A stretch of DNA of 64,000 nucleotides from positions 74,722,696 to 74,786,695 of the forward strand of contig CM060884.1 in assembly GCA_030762935.1 (NCBI GenBank), read 5' to 3'. Each line of letters starts with the position of its first letter. Within the stretch, counting starts at the first letter, position 1. The translations under genes and the position numbers were made by a program. The notes beneath the pieces were generated by a model, which saw nothing but the letters and a program-made list of their open reading frames with translations, ran no database searches and was not told the origin of the DNA. Below are positions 33,938 through 44,998 of the stretch, piece by piece. Source of the stretch: Hymenopus coronatus (lineage: Eukaryota; Arthropoda; Insecta; Mantodea; Hymenopodidae).

Positions 33938-34787
33938 AGTCCATTCACACGATTTTTTCTTCATTTCTGCAACAAACTATTGTCTAAAGGCCTATGTCAT
34001 TACTTGCTTCCTTGTAAGTAGAAGCGACATAAGGGAATATCATAGGTTAAAGTGATGGTCAAAAGCTGGTTGTTATGTGACTGAAGTTCCTTTGTTTGTA
34101 TGGACAGCAGTTGGCAAATTCCTGTATGAGAAAAGTGCAAGTTTTTCAAAGCTGACACCAGAAACAAGGAATATCTTAAAAAAGAATCAACTCCACGAAA
34201 AAAAATGTATATAACATAAATTATGTGTTTTTACGTGCTCTACATTTTTTATGTGGTAAGGTTTTGTCTAACTCTTACGGTTTAGCAGTTATGCAAAATT
34301 TCGTAAAATTCATCGAGAATAAAGTGGTCTTCAGAGGCTATTAGCAAAAAATTCAAAATATACATTCTATTTGGCAAGTAAATATCTTAAATATAAGAGA
34401 GTTTCATCAAAATCGTTAGAGCCATTTTTAAGAAGAAAACATTTTTCGAGATTTTTTTCCATGTAAAGGGCAGTTCGAGTAGGGGAGATTTTCTTGAAAA
34501 GCTTCGTGTAGCATCCTTGGAAGATACAAATGTTAAATACCAAGTTAGGTTTTTTACGCTCTTTTCGTTTTTGAGCTATGCTGCCCACAGGCACACATAC
34601 GCACACACAAACATACACACAGACACACACAGAGATATAGACACACACTGACATTTTGCTAAAAATGCGTTTTTTGGATTTAGTGGGTCCCAAAATATAC
34701 ACTTCCGGTGAAACCTCGGTATCGAAATTTTGGGTGGAATACAATAGCTTCTCTATACACTATGTACATAGTACATGTAGAGAAAGT
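33938..34787 (+). mobile_element. HINE-like repeat, nearly full length
   Basis: The first 10 bp are replaced by an A-run; CA-rich tract 34590-34650; hairpin CACTATGTACATAGTACA; end GTAGAGAAAGT. Confidence 0.9.
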
Positions 34788-34829
34788 AAAATATCCTTTC
34801 AGCAAGAAGAGACTTTAAAGCAGTTTCGT

Positions 34830-35125
34830 AATCGGCCTACCTTTCCCGTAATAGACTTACAAGCGGAGGCCTAGGAGTCAGAAGCCTGTCAGGGAGCCAA
34901 CGGCACGAAACGACAGAATGAAGGACCTGTTACGAGGGCTCTGCCCGTAGCCAGGCATAAACATGAAGTGAATAATATGAAATTTAAGCGTAATGAAGTA
35001 AATGGGAATTGGGTGGTGGGGGAGACGGAGGACCCGGAGAAAAGCCGCCCACACGCCGCTTCGTCCATCACAAATCTCACATGCGGGATGCGGGTGCTTG
35101 GGTTCGAACTCCGTCCGCCTCTTAA
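34830..35125 (-). mobile_element. Composite SINE (family C head with CCCCGACAG tail)
   Basis: On the minus strand it reads GCGGACGGAGTTCGAACCC (box B-like), CATGTGAGATTTGTGATGG, then GTTTATGCCTGGCTACGGGC, a TTCGTGCCGTTGGCTCCC block and a CCTAGGCCTCCGCTTGTAAG end. The same order occurs on plus at 62319-62640. Confidence 0.8.
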
Positions 35126-35163
35126 AATTGGTACTAATGATTTTTTAGATTTCGCGATAAAAA

Positions 35164-35221
35164 TCTAATATGTTTCTCTACATCTCTATAAAAATATTGT
35201 TAAAGCTTATTTTTCTATTTA
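35164..35221 (+). mobile_element. HINE-like repeat, first part of a twice-interrupted copy
   Basis: TCTAATATG and CTCTACATCTC, then TTATTTTTCTATTTA where a SINE has landed. The copy continues at 35454-36039 and 36952-37095. Confidence 0.88.
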
Positions 35222-35453
35222 TTTACATATTTATTTTCTTGTAGCTTAATGTCCTTTAAAGAGCTTGGTCATATGGGATGATGGATGAAATGATACTCAA
35301 ATGATCTTGGGGTCCATGGATCTTAAAGTTACTCGGCATTCGTCCTCCCAGGATAAGGGAAAACCCCGAGAAAAAACTAATCCGGATAACTCGAACTCCC
35401 GACTTGTTGAATATGAGGGAGAAGCGCTACCACCACACCACCCAGGCGAGCTC
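35222..35453 (-). mobile_element. tRNA-derived SINE family B
   Basis: On the minus strand it reads CTCGCCTGGGTGGTGTGGTG (A-box region), GAGTTCGAGTTATCC (box B), then TTTTCTCGGGGTTTTCCC and GTCCTTTAAAGGACATTAAG. It is flanked by TTCTATTTA on both sides (35213-35221 and 35454-35462), a target-site duplication inside the HINE-like copy. Confidence 0.88.
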
Positions 35454-36039
35454 TTCTATTTACTTCATGCTAATCGATAAAACATTGGGAGAAGCGGTCT
35501 TATTCTTGCCTCCTAAGGCAGCAGCCTGTATTAAACGATAGTCAAATCTTTTAAAAGCTGGTTGCCATGTGGATGAAATACGTTTGTATGCATTGCCATC
35601 AGTTGACAAATCTTCGATGGGAAAAGTGTTAAATATTTTAAAACTGAAACAAATAATAAGGAATATCTCAAAAATGGTGAATTCTACAAAAAAAAGTATA
35701 TCAAATAAATTGTGTGTTTTAATGAGATCTACATTTTGTGTGTAGTACGTTTTTGCCTATCTCTGAAGGTTTACTAGTTATGCAGAATGCAGAAGAATAA
35801 AGACGTCTTTAGAGGATATTCTCAGAAAATGCAAGATATACATTTAATTTGCCATCTTTTATACATGGCATTTTAATCTAACTCGTTAGAGTCTTTTTTG
35901 AAAACTCCAAAGTTTTCGAAATATTTTTCATGCAAAAAGTAGTTTGGTGGGGGGATTTTTCTCAAAATCTTGTGTCGTATAGCTGGTAGATACTAAACTT
36001 AAATATCAAGTTTGCTGTTTTACTGACTTATCGTTGTTT
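35454..36039 (+). mobile_element. HINE-like repeat, second part of interrupted copy
   Basis: Resumes TTCTATTTACTTCATGC and runs to ACTTATCGTTGTTT, the T-run into which the next copy inserted. Confidence 0.9.
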
Positions 36040-36193
36040 ACTTTCTCTAGCCCCGTATGCACACCGTACATAGGGATAGAGAAGTATTGTATTCCAGCCA
36101 ACAACTCGATGTCGAAATTTCTCCAGAAAATACATGTTTTAGGACCCCCTGAATCCAAAAACAGCATTTTCAAAAACAGGTCCGTGTGTGTGA

Positions 36194-36240
<47 letters not shown>

Positions 36241-36951
36241 TCTGTGGACAGCATAGCTCAAAAATGAAATGATCGTTAAATACCAAACTTGATATTTAAA
36301 TTTCGCATCTTCCAAGGATGCGACACGAAGATTTTCAAGAAAATCCCCCATACCTAACTACCCTTTACATGGAAATATTTTCGAAAATTTTGTTTTTCTT
36401 AAAAATGGCCCAAACGCTTTTGATCAATATACCATATGTTAAAGCATTTCTATCCCAAATAAGATATATATCTTGAATTTTCTAGGAATAGTTTCTAAAG
36501 ACCTGTTTGTTCTGGATGAATTTTGCTTAGTTTGGCATAGCTATTAAACCGTAAGAGATAATCAAGAACTTACAGTACAATAATGGAGATCTTGTTAAAA
36601 TACCCAAGATGTCATATACATTTTTTTAGTGGAGCTTACCTTTTTGAGGTATTCCTTGTTATTGGTTTCAATTGTGAAGTGCTGATACTTTTCTCAGACT
36701 GAAGTGTCCGTTTTTCTTTTGTTCTACTCCTGGCCAGGTAAAGAAGCTGTTTGCAATGACAATCATATAACGACAGCTTTTAAAACATTTGACTAATATT
36801 TTAACCTAGTGCAATTTCCTTAGTTCCCTTCTACTTATAAGGAACTAAGTAATAACATTCTGCAAATGTTTATCTCGATGAAGCATTGTCTGTCGTAAAA
36901 AGTTTCTTTGAAGAGTAGCTAGAGAAGGTCATGTGAGTGTAACACATCAGA
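36040..36951 (-). mobile_element. HINE-like repeat, nested, defines both termini
   Basis: ACTTTCTCTAG ... GAGAAGGTCATGTGAGTG, AACACATCAGA, sitting between TCGTTGTTT and TTTTTGAGTAATCG of one plus-strand host. Other copies read TTCGTTTTTGAGTTATCG without interruption, so the element ends are ACTTTC and TCAGA(T). (GT)n tract at about 36187-36243; the hairpin is weakened. Confidence 0.92.
36200..36241. repeat. (GT)n microsatellite
   Basis: About 20 GT units at the family's internal microsatellite position. Confidence 0.95.
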
Positions 36952-37095
36952 TTTTTGAGTAATCGTGTTCACAGCCACACACACACACGCACACGGACAC
37001 ACGGAGATCCGCGGATGCTTTATTTGATTACAATGGACCCTAAAACGTGTATTTCCGGTGAACTATCGAAACGCAATACGTTCTCTACGCACTAT
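36952..37095 (+). mobile_element. HINE-like repeat, third part of interrupted copy
   Basis: TTTTTGAGTAATCGTGTTCA, CA tract, AAAACGTGTATTTCCGGTG, then a decayed hairpin (TTCTCTACGCACTATTAAT). Confidence 0.85.
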
Positions 37096-37560
37096 TAATT
37101 CATGTGTTTCTCACGTCGCGCAAACAGTAGGTATGAAGTTTCAAAGGCAACATAAAATGGAACTATCGCTTCAGGGAAAATAATATTCATTAAGATTAAT
37201 ACAGTAGTCAAGAAAGCCACAGAGGAATTAAACAAAGCAGAGAACCACCACTGCAATCATAAAGGGCAATAGTTCGCTCAAGGAGCGAACAAAGGAATTA
37301 CTCTTCTGCAATATTCCTGGAGAATACCTGGAGTAAGTTTCCACGCACAAGTTACCAACTTGAAATGAAATAGTTAGGTGATGTAGTGAGTGAAATTGCT
37401 GCAGGCTAATAACAGTTAGACAACTAAACTAGTTTCTCTATCCAGAAGATTAAAAACTTGAGGAGCAGCAGCGTGGTAAAACTTCTAGAATGTTTCCAGG
37501 TTAAAGTGAATGACGAAATGATAAGAGAGAATTTATAAAGTATTAAGAAGGTATGAGTCG
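37096..37560. other. Unassigned sequence
   Basis: About 465 bp of A-rich sequence with no repeat or gene recognised. Confidence 0.4.
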
Positions 37561-37785
37561 CACTCCGTGGTGTAACGGTTAGCATGCTAACTCCATATAC
37601 TCAAGGTCGCGGGTTCAAACCCGGCGGAGGACAACGGTTTTTTTGGGTGTAAAAATGCATGGCTTCCTTCGGGAGGGAACTATATTTACGGCACGTAAAA
37701 GAACCTCAAGCCTGATAGAGAGGCCTCTGAGCAAAATTAAGCGGTCTTTCACGCCCAGTAAAGAATGGGACGCTGAGAACCACAT
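37561..37785 (+). mobile_element. tRNA-derived SINE family A, with full head
   Basis: The tRNA-like head has a GTGTAACGGTTAGCATGC A-box region and a GTCGCGGGTTCAAACCCG B-box region; then GGCGGAGGACAACGG, TTTACGGCACGTAAAAGAACC and CTTTCACGCCCAGTAAAGAA. The most complete copy of the family in this window. Confidence 0.88.
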
Positions 37786-37805
37786 ATATAACATGTCATT
37801 TTTTT

Positions 37806-38316
37806 GGAGAAGGTATTGTATTGCACACAAGAATTAGATACCGATATTTCACCATAAATACATGTTTTGAGGCCCTCTGAATCCCAAAAAATAATTTTAA
37901 ACACAATATCCTCGTGTGTGTATGCGTGTGTGTGTGTGGGCAGCATAGTTCAACAATGAAAAGACCGTTAAATACCAAACTTGGTATTTAATTTTGGTAT
38001 CTTGCAAAGATGCGAAACGAATATTTTCAAGAAAATTCCCCCACCCCAAAATACTCTTTATATAGAAAAAAAAATAGTAAATTTTGAGTTTTTGAAAAAT
38101 GGCTCTAAAGATTTTGATTAAAATCTCTTATATTTAAGATATTTACATGACAAGTAAAATGTATATCTTGAATTTTCTGGGAGTAGCCTCTGATAACCTC
38201 TTTAATCTCAATTATTTTTTTTTTAAATTAAGCATAACTGGTAAATCGTAAGAGATAGACAAATTCTTGCTACATAAAATATGTACATTTCGATAAAACA
38301 CACACTTTATGTCAGG
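37806..38316 (-). mobile_element. HINE-like repeat, left part, hairpin lost
   Basis: Starts GGAGAAGGTATTGTATTGC after a T-run; (GT)n at 37913-37938. Interrupted by a SINE near AACACACACTTTATGTC. Confidence 0.88.
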
Positions 38317-38500
38317 GGCTTTGACTTTGAAACTCATGGTTCAGAACATTAGGTTAATCAGTTTTATATTACCAAACACACGCACATTCATTCTCATATT
38401 CTCATACTTCCAGACTCTGTGGAGGAAAGGGAATAGTTCTGTTTAAAGAAAAATTCCCCGCCCCAGCCGGGAATCGAACCCGTTGACCACGGAGGTAGCC
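38317..38500 (-). mobile_element. tRNA-derived SINE family D
   Basis: On the minus strand: GGCTACCTCCGTGGTCAACG, GGGTTCGATTCCCGGCTGG (strong box B), then CAGAACTATTCCC and CACAGAGTCTGGAAG. It interrupts the HINE-like copy. Confidence 0.85.
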
Positions 38501-38772
38501 CATTCCGTGTTATTGATTTCAGTTTCAGAATACTTTTCTCGTACGGGAACTTGTCAACAACTGCCCACGTAAAGAAATGGGTTTCAATCCCACAGCAACC
38601 ATGTTTTAAGACATTTGGCGTCGGTTTAGTCTACTGTATTCCCTTCTACTTATAAGGAACCAAGTAATAACACTGTTTCTGCTAATGCTTTAGCATGAAA
38701 TATAAGAATAAGCTACTGAACAATAATTTGTTACAGAGATATAGAGAAAGTTTGTGAACGGAGCACATCATA
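38501..38772 (-). mobile_element. HINE-like repeat, right part
   Basis: Resumes ATTCCGTGTTATTGATTTCA and ends ATAGAGAAAGTTTGTGAACG. Confidence 0.88.
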
Positions 38773-39081
38773 TACTGAAATGGTCCATTTACTATTAAAA
38801 GTCTATATCGAAATTAAAACCATTTCGATACAGATTTTCATTTCGATTTAGTTTTTAATGTCTGCGCGCTGCCCTACTAATGGCCGTTCACTTCCTGCTA
38901 ATGTGCATAAAATTACAGAAATATCTTACGCGTACAACAACCTCAAAAGGTATTTTATTATATATAAGAATTGTAAAAAAATATAATTATGTCCCAAATT
39001 TAAACTCATAATATTACATAACCAAAGCAGCGTTGGTCATGACATTGGAATATATCAATTCCATGTTTCACATTTAGAGAG
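38773..39081. other. Unassigned sequence
   Basis: AT-rich, including a short near-palindromic stretch around CATTTCGATACAGATTTTCA; no repeat family recognised. Confidence 0.4.
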
Positions 39082-39095
39082 TTTAATACTGAATA

Positions 39096-39353
39096 TTGTC
39101 GCTGAATATACCCAAGGTCGCGGGTTCAAACCCGGCGGAGGACGATGGATTTTTTCGGGCGTAAAAATCCTTAATATGGCTTCCTTCGGAAGGGAAGTAA
39201 AGCTGTGGGTCCCATGTCGTAGATTTACGGCACGTAAAAGAACTTTAAGCCTGATAAGAGAGGCAAAATTAAGCGATCTTTCACGCCCAATATAGAATGG
39301 GACGCTGAGAACCAAAGCAGTTAAAGAGCGTCCAAAAATAACAGGCCATTTCA
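39096..39353 (+). mobile_element. tRNA-derived SINE family A with 14-bp TSD
   Basis: The A-box part is missing but GTCGCGGGTTCAAACCCG and TTTACGGCACGTAAAAGAAC are intact. A perfect TTTAATACTGAATA lies at 39082-39095 and 39354-39367. Confidence 0.92.
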
Positions 39354-39506
39354 TTTAATACTGAATAATTTGTCCACATGATTTGGGATTTCTTTGCTTT
39401 CGATATTTCTTCAAAGTAAGCTATGAGGATATGTTCCAAGAATGAAGTAACATTGTTTGTTATATTCCAAGCCATAAATTTATCGTATAACTTTCGTAGA
39501 TCTTTT

Positions 39507-40338
39507 TATTTTCTCATTGTAAATACGAATAGAGAAGGATTGTATCCCACCCAAAAATTCGATGTCTAGCTTTCACCGGAAATATATGTTTTGAGATCCC
39601 CTGAGTCCGAAAAATACTTTTTTCAGAAAAAGGTCTCTGTGTGTGTGTATTTGTGTGACAATATAGCTCAAAAATGAAATGGCCGTTAAATACCAAACTT
39701 GGTATTTAAGTTTGATATCTTCCAAGGAAGCGACATGAAGATTTTCAAAAAATACACAAAATTCGATTTACATGGAAAATTTTCGAAAATATTTATTTTT
39801 TTGAAAATAGCTTTAACAATTGTGATTAAAATCCCGTATGTTAAGGCTATCTACGCCCCAAATAAAATATATATCTTCAATTTTCTGGGAATAGCCACTG
39901 ATGACCTCTTTATTCTGGATGAATATTGCCGAATTTTGCTTAAATGATAAAGCGTAAGAGATAGACAGAAAGTTACTACACAGAAAATGTAGATCTCTGT
40001 AAAACACTAATCTATGTATTTTACGTTTATGTTGTGGATTTAACCGTTTCCGAGATATTCCTTGTTTTTGGTTTCCATTCTAAAGTACTTTTCTCAGACA
40101 GGAATGTCCGTTTTGTTCTACTCCTGGCTAAGAAATAAAAATCGTATAACGATAGCTTTTAAAACATTTGACTTTCACTTTAGCATATCGCATTGCTTTT
40201 GTTCCCTTCTACTTATAAGGAACTAAATAATAAGAACATTCTGCTAATGTTTATCTCGATTAGCATTGTGTAGAAAGAAGAATATTCCTTTGCAAGAAGC
40301 TTGTAGAGCAGCTAGAGAAAGTTACGTGAGTGCCAGAT
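39507..40338 (-). mobile_element. HINE-like repeat, subfamily B, nearly full
   Basis: The hairpin is eroded (ATTTTCTCATTGTAAATACG). The inner part has TGTCCGTTTTGTTCTACTCC, a subfamily B block. Ends AGAGAAAGTTACGTGAGTG. Confidence 0.87.
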
Positions 40339-40587
40339 TTGTGTGGAAGTAAATTGTTAACAACATTACTCGCCTCCTCTGTTATATGAGGATATCATCA
40401 TCACTAGGTCGCCGGAGTTTATCTTTCATATGTAGGATATCTAAATATTAAATATCATTGTATATCTACATGTAGAAAAAATTACGTATCCAACTCTCAT
40501 ATAATGTATATTAGATTAGAATACTCACTTCGCTCGCGTCGAAAACTACCTCTGCCTCGTATTCCAATACAGGATAGCTGCATAAAT
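40339..40587. other. Unassigned spacer
   Basis: No repeat or gene recognised. Confidence 0.35.
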
Positions 40588-40705
40588 AACTATTTTTGGA
40601 TTCAGAGGAACCTAAAATGTATATTTGCGGGGAAATCTCGTCAACGAATTTTTGGGTGGAATGCAATATCTTCTGTATCTATTGTATGCACTAACTAGAA
40701 AAAGT
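40588..40705 (+). mobile_element. HINE-like 3' end fragment
   Basis: TTTTTGGATTCAGAGGAACC ... GAATTTTTGGGTGGAATGC and a decayed hairpin ending GAAAAAGT. Confidence 0.85.
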
Positions 40706-40834
40706 AAACATCGTGCTGCATAATTATTGCGAAAGCACTGAAATAAAGATTTTATTTTGCAATTGCATACCAATTGCTCCATTATCACCTTTCCTATCAT
40801 TCATTTCGTTTCCATGTCATATTATCCAATTCCT

Positions 40835-41065
40835 CACACTCAGGCCTGACTACGGGACAGGTTCTCCATTCTGCGGTTTCGTGCCGTTGGCTCCCCGACA
40901 GGCTTCTGACTCCTAAGACATCCGCTTGTTAAGTCCTAGGGGAGTGTCATTCCTACATATCGTCCACTTCCTCACACTCATGCCTGGCTACGGACCAGGT
41001 TCTCCATCCTGTAATTTCCTGTCGTTGGCTCCCCGACAGGCCTCTGACCCCTAGGCATCTGCTTA
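40835..41065 (+). mobile_element. Tandem pair of composite-SINE tails
   Basis: Two direct copies (about 40835-40960 and 40968-41065) of the CTCACACTCA / CCTGGCTACGG / GTTGGCTCCCCGACAGGC / GACCCCTAGGCATC tail also found at 62519-62640 and, inverted, at 34830-34965. Confidence 0.8.
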
Positions 41066-41641
41066 AAGACTTTTATTAGAATGTTTTCCTGATCGACACT
41101 AACCTGCTTATTGTTTTCAAGTTGGCCTGGGCACAGTGTAGCTGAACGTAATGGCCGTGTTCCGATTCTTGTACCCGGGCAGTAATAAACAGAAGCGTCA
41201 AACTTATTTACAGAGAACGCAACTGAAATTACCTCAATTTTAGATATCTCACACTATTTGTTACTCTTTGCGTTCGTGACAAAATTACAAATACTTTATT
41301 TAGTTAAACGATTTGTAATGCTCCCGGTTTAGGAGTTGAAGTTGGCGGGATTCCTTGTGTAAGGCGAGAGGTAATGACTTCTCCCAAGTTTCCCCCAAGT
41401 TATTTGTCCCGGGGAGAGGGAGAGAGCCCTGAATTCCAGCGAATGCAAAAAGCCCCGAGGAAAGGAATTAAAAAGAGAAGCTCAAGGAGTAGGTTTAAAA
41501 AGTGAGTTAGTGTACGGTAGAAAAGTGTTAATGAGAAAGAGGAACTGGGGAAAAAGTTTGGTGAGCAAGTTAGCGTTTTACTGACGACGTGGAATCTTCT
41601 TCTTTCCTTTGAGACACACAAATCAAACAGAAGTAGTTATT
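41066..41641. other. Unassigned sequence
   Basis: About 575 bp, moderately GC-rich and purine-rich (GGGGAGAGGGAGAGAG near 41410). Frames are short and unrecognised on both strands. Confidence 0.4.
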
Positions 41642-41742
41642 ACTTTCTCTACTACATGATAGAGTAGGTAGGGCAAGTACTGCAATACATAACAATTATA
41701 TACCCATATTTCACATGAAATATATGATTTAACCTGAGCCAT
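41642..41742 (-). mobile_element. HINE-like hairpin-side fragment
   Basis: ACTTTCTCTACTACATGATA ... TTTCACATGAAATATATG; hairpin decayed. Confidence 0.75.
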
Positions 41743-41756
41743 TTTTAAAAAAAATA

Positions 41757-42061
41757 TCTCATGTGCTCTATGCACATGACTTTCTCTACATCGCTGTAAC
41801 AAATTATTGTTAAAAAGCATATTCTTCTATCTACTTTATCATAATGAAGGTAAAAATTAGCAAAACTTGTCTTCATTACTTGCTCCTTGTAAGTAAAAGG
41901 GAAATAAAGGAATACACTAGACTACAACGATAGTCAAATCTTTTAAAATCTGGTTGCCATGTGCTTGAAATCCGTTTCTGTGCAGAGTCAGTAATGTATA
42001 ACTTTCAGTGTGAGAAAAGCTTTAAATATTTTATATCTGAAACAATAATATGGAGCCCATC
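41757..42061 (+). mobile_element. HINE-like repeat, 5' part, split by SINE
   Basis: TCTCATGTGCTCTATGCACA, ACTTTCTCTACATCGC; body to ATATCTGAAACAATAATATG, then a SINE. Confidence 0.88.
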
Positions 42062-42063
42062 TG

Positions 42064-42292
42064 GGTAGTGTGGTGGTAGCGTGTCTGCCTCACATTCAAC
42101 AGCTCGTGAGTTCGATTCTCGATTAGGCTGAGTTACACGGATAAGTTATTTTTTCGGGCTTTTCTCTTATCCTGGGAAGACGAATGTGGAGCAACTTGAA
42201 GCTCCATGGACCCCGAGATCATTTGAACATTATATCATCAATTTCATTAATTGCCCGATATGACCAAGTAGGTTAAAGGACGTTAAGCTACA
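42064..42292 (+). mobile_element. tRNA-derived SINE family B, best copy
   Basis: GGGTAGTGTGGTGGTAGCG, TCTGCCTC and GTGAGTTCGATTCTCG supply the tRNA-like promoter boxes; then TTTTTTCGGGCTTTTCTC, TTATCCTGGGAAGACGAATG and the tail CCCGATATGACC ... AAAGGACGTTAAGCTAC. Confidence 0.88.
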
Positions 42293-42295
42293 AAA

Positions 42296-42377
42296 AAAGA
42301 AAGAAAATAATAATAACAATAGTAATAATAATAGTAATAATAATAAGAAGAAGAAGAAGAAGAAGAAAAAGAAGAAG
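42296..42377. repeat. (TAA)n/(AGA)n simple repeat at SINE 3' end
   Basis: Trinucleotide runs directly after the SINE tail, probably grown from its A-rich end. Confidence 0.9.
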
Positions 42378-42794
42378 ACATATTTCAGAAATGGCCAATC
42401 ATGCAAAAAATATATGACATAAATTGTGTGTTTTAGCGTGATCTACATTGTATGTGTGGTAAGTTCTTTTATGTACCTCTTACGGATTACCAGTTAAGCA
42501 AAGTTCAGCAAAATTCCTCCACAATTAAGAGGTGTTCAGAGGCTATTCCCAGAAAACATACACTATATTTGTGATATGAATATCTTTAATATACAGTGTT
42601 TTAATCAAAATCGTTCCATAAAATAAAAAAAAATCGACAATGTTTCCATGTAAAGGGTAGTTTAGTTTGGGTGGATTTCATTAAAAGCGTTATGTTGCAT
42701 CCCTGATAGATAATAAACTTATTTCCAAGTTGGTGTTTAACGGACTTTTTGTTTTTAAGCCATGCTGTCTACAGACGCGGACGTTTTTCTATAA
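42378..42794 (+). mobile_element. HINE-like repeat, continuation after SINE
   Basis: Resumes CATATTTCAGAAATGGCC, to CATGCTGTCTACAGACG and ACGTTTTTCTATAAC. Confidence 0.85.
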
Positions 42795-42902
42795 CCTGCT
42801 AATGTTTATCTAAATAAGATTGAATTAAATGTAAGAATAATACCTTGTAAGGTAAGTTTGTTTGTGGAACAGTTAGATAATCCATGTTTATGGAACATAT
42901 CA
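42795..42902 (-). mobile_element. HINE-like terminus fragment
   Basis: CTGCTAATGTTTATCTAAAT ... TTATGGAACATATCAAAA, a decayed minus T-end between two plus segments. Confidence 0.6.
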
Positions 42903-42904
42903 AA

Positions 42905-43221
42905 ATTGTCACAATTTTCGAAATTTTTGTCATGTAAAGGGTAGTTGGGTGTGGGATACTTTTCTTGAAAATCTTCGTATCGCTTCCTGGAAAATACTGA
43001 ACTTAAATACCAAGTTTCCTATTTAATGAACTTTTCGTTTTTGACAATGCTGTCCACAGATACACAAGCATGCAGACACCCACACACACGGACCTTTTTC
43101 CAACAATGCTTTTTTTTTTAATTCAGGGCGACCCAAAACATGCATTCTGGTGAAATCTCAGTATCGAATTTTTAGGTGCAATACAATACCTTCTCTATAC
43201 ACTAGTACGTATGGAGAAAGT
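42905..43221 (+). mobile_element. HINE-like repeat, 3' half
   Basis: CATGTAAAGGGTAGTTGGG through a short CA tract to ATGGAGAAAGT; the hairpin lost its palindrome centre (CTATACACTAGTACGTATGG). Confidence 0.87.
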
Positions 43222-43254
43222 AAAAAAAAAACAAAAAAAAACAAGAACATGTTC

Positions 43255-43680
43255 ACTTTCTCTACAAAGTACAAAAAGCATAACAGCCTGAAATTGTGCT
43301 CAAATTCGTTACCGAGATTTCTTGAAAGTACGTGTTCCGAGAACCAGTAATTCAAAATAGATGACATTTTAGTAAAAGGCACGTGTGTGGGATGGGGGAG
43401 TGGATAGCGTAACTCAAAAACGGAAACTAAGTTAAATAGGTATTACGTATGTTCAGTATCTTCCATCTTGCAACTGTCGAAGATTTTCGGAAAAATAGCC
43501 AATCAAACACTTTAACCTACGGTACTCCCTTATTTCCCTTCTACGTACAAGGAAACAAGTAATAAGACCATTTGTGCTGATTTATTCTCGTTTAGAATGA
43601 AGTAAATAGTAGCATAAACTTTTTAACAATAATTTGTTGCAGAGGTGTCGAGAAAGTCATGTGAATGGAACACATCAGAT
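43255..43680 (-). mobile_element. HINE-like repeat with large internal deletion
   Basis: ACTTTCTCTACAAAGTAC, then TTACCGAGATTTCTTG; jumps at AATCAAACACTTTAACC to the T-end, GTCGAGAAAGTCATGTG and ACATCAGAT. Confidence 0.85.
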
Positions 43681-43694
43681 TGTCTTTTTTTGTG

Positions 43695-43825
43695 TTTACT
43701 GGCCCCGCAGATGAGGCACCGTGGAATGCAGAACCCGAAGAAAATGCACCGCTGCACCGCTTTGACAACCACATGCCTGGGATCGAACCCGGACCGTCTA
43801 GGTGAGAGGCGATTATTTCAACAGT
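43695..43825 (-). mobile_element. tRNA-derived SINE family C
   Basis: On the minus strand: GCCTCTCACCTAGACGGTCC, GGGTTCGATCCCAGGC, then CATTCCACGGTGCCTCATC. Confidence 0.85.
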
Positions 43826-44090
43826 TTGGTTACACGTTACAAAATAGCAGCAGTATTACAGAAACACGTCAGATATGAAAGCTGAGAAATCAATACACAC
43901 CGCGGACCAATAGATCAATCTCGTTAGAGTAAGCAATCAGGAAATCAAATTCCTGATACTCAGATTAGATGCATCCCATTCCACAGGATACATTTGGGAA
44001 AATAAATGAAAGCGACGGATCTCAATACACCAGTGTGGGAGGAATTGGTTGGGAATTACGTTTTCCCCGAAACCACAAAAACCGTCTTTT
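43826..44090. other. Unassigned spacer
   Basis: No repeat or gene recognised. Confidence 0.35.
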
Positions 44091-44190
44091 ACTTTCTCTA
44101 CTACATGTAATAGGTAACAGTGGTATCGTATTTTATTTCTACTATACATTCAATTTCGAAGCCTCATTTGCGATGTATGTTTCCTTGAAT
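44091..44190 (-). mobile_element. HINE-like hairpin-side fragment
   Basis: ACTTTCTCTACTACATGTAA ... AATTTCGAAGCC ... ATGTATGTTTCCTTGAAT. Confidence 0.7.
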
Positions 44191-44202
44191 TAAAAAAAAA
44201 AA

Positions 44203-44998
44203 TGACATGTTTCATTCACATGACTTTCTCTATATTTCTGCAACAATTTATTGTTAAAAAGCATAAAGTTCCATTTATTTCATTACTTATTACTCTTTTT
44301 CCTTGTAAGTAGAAACCAAATAAGTGAGTACCATACGTTAAAGTGATAGTCAAAAGCTGGCTGCTATGTGACTGAAGTTCCTTTGTTTGTATGGACAGGA
44401 GTTGGCAAATTCCCGTATGAGAAAAGTGTACGTTTTTTAAAGCTGAAACAATAACAAGGAATATCTAAAAACGATCCACTCCATGAAAAATTATATATAA
44501 TATAAATTGTATGTTTTAACGTGATCTAAATTTTCTTTTAACTAAGTTTTTGTCCATCTCTTACGGTTTAGCAGTTATGCAAATTCCGTAAAATTCATCC
44601 AAAATAAAGTAGTCTTCAGAGGCTATTCTCAGAAAATTCAAGATATACATTATATTTGTTAGGTAAATATCATTAATATACGATATTTTAATGAAAATCG
44701 TTAGGGGCATAGAATAGTTTGGGGTTGGGGCATTTTTCTCAAAATCTTCGTGTCGCATCCCTGAAAGATACTCAACTCAAATACCAAGTTTGATATTTTA
44801 CGCACTTTTCGTTTTTGAGTTATGCTGTTTACAGGCACACGGACGCACACGCATGCACGGACCTTTTGGTGAAAATGCTTTTCTTTTGGATTCAGGGGGA
44901 CCCAAACATGCATTTCCGGTGAAATCTCGGTATTGAAATTTTGGGTGCATTGCAATACTTTCTCTATACACTATATACGTACTACGTGTAGAGAAAGT
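44203..44998 (+). mobile_element. HINE-like repeat, full length
   Basis: Starts TGACATGTTTCATTCACATG after an A-run; hairpin CACTATATACGTACTACG; end GTAGAGAAAGT followed by AATAATT. Confidence 0.9.
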
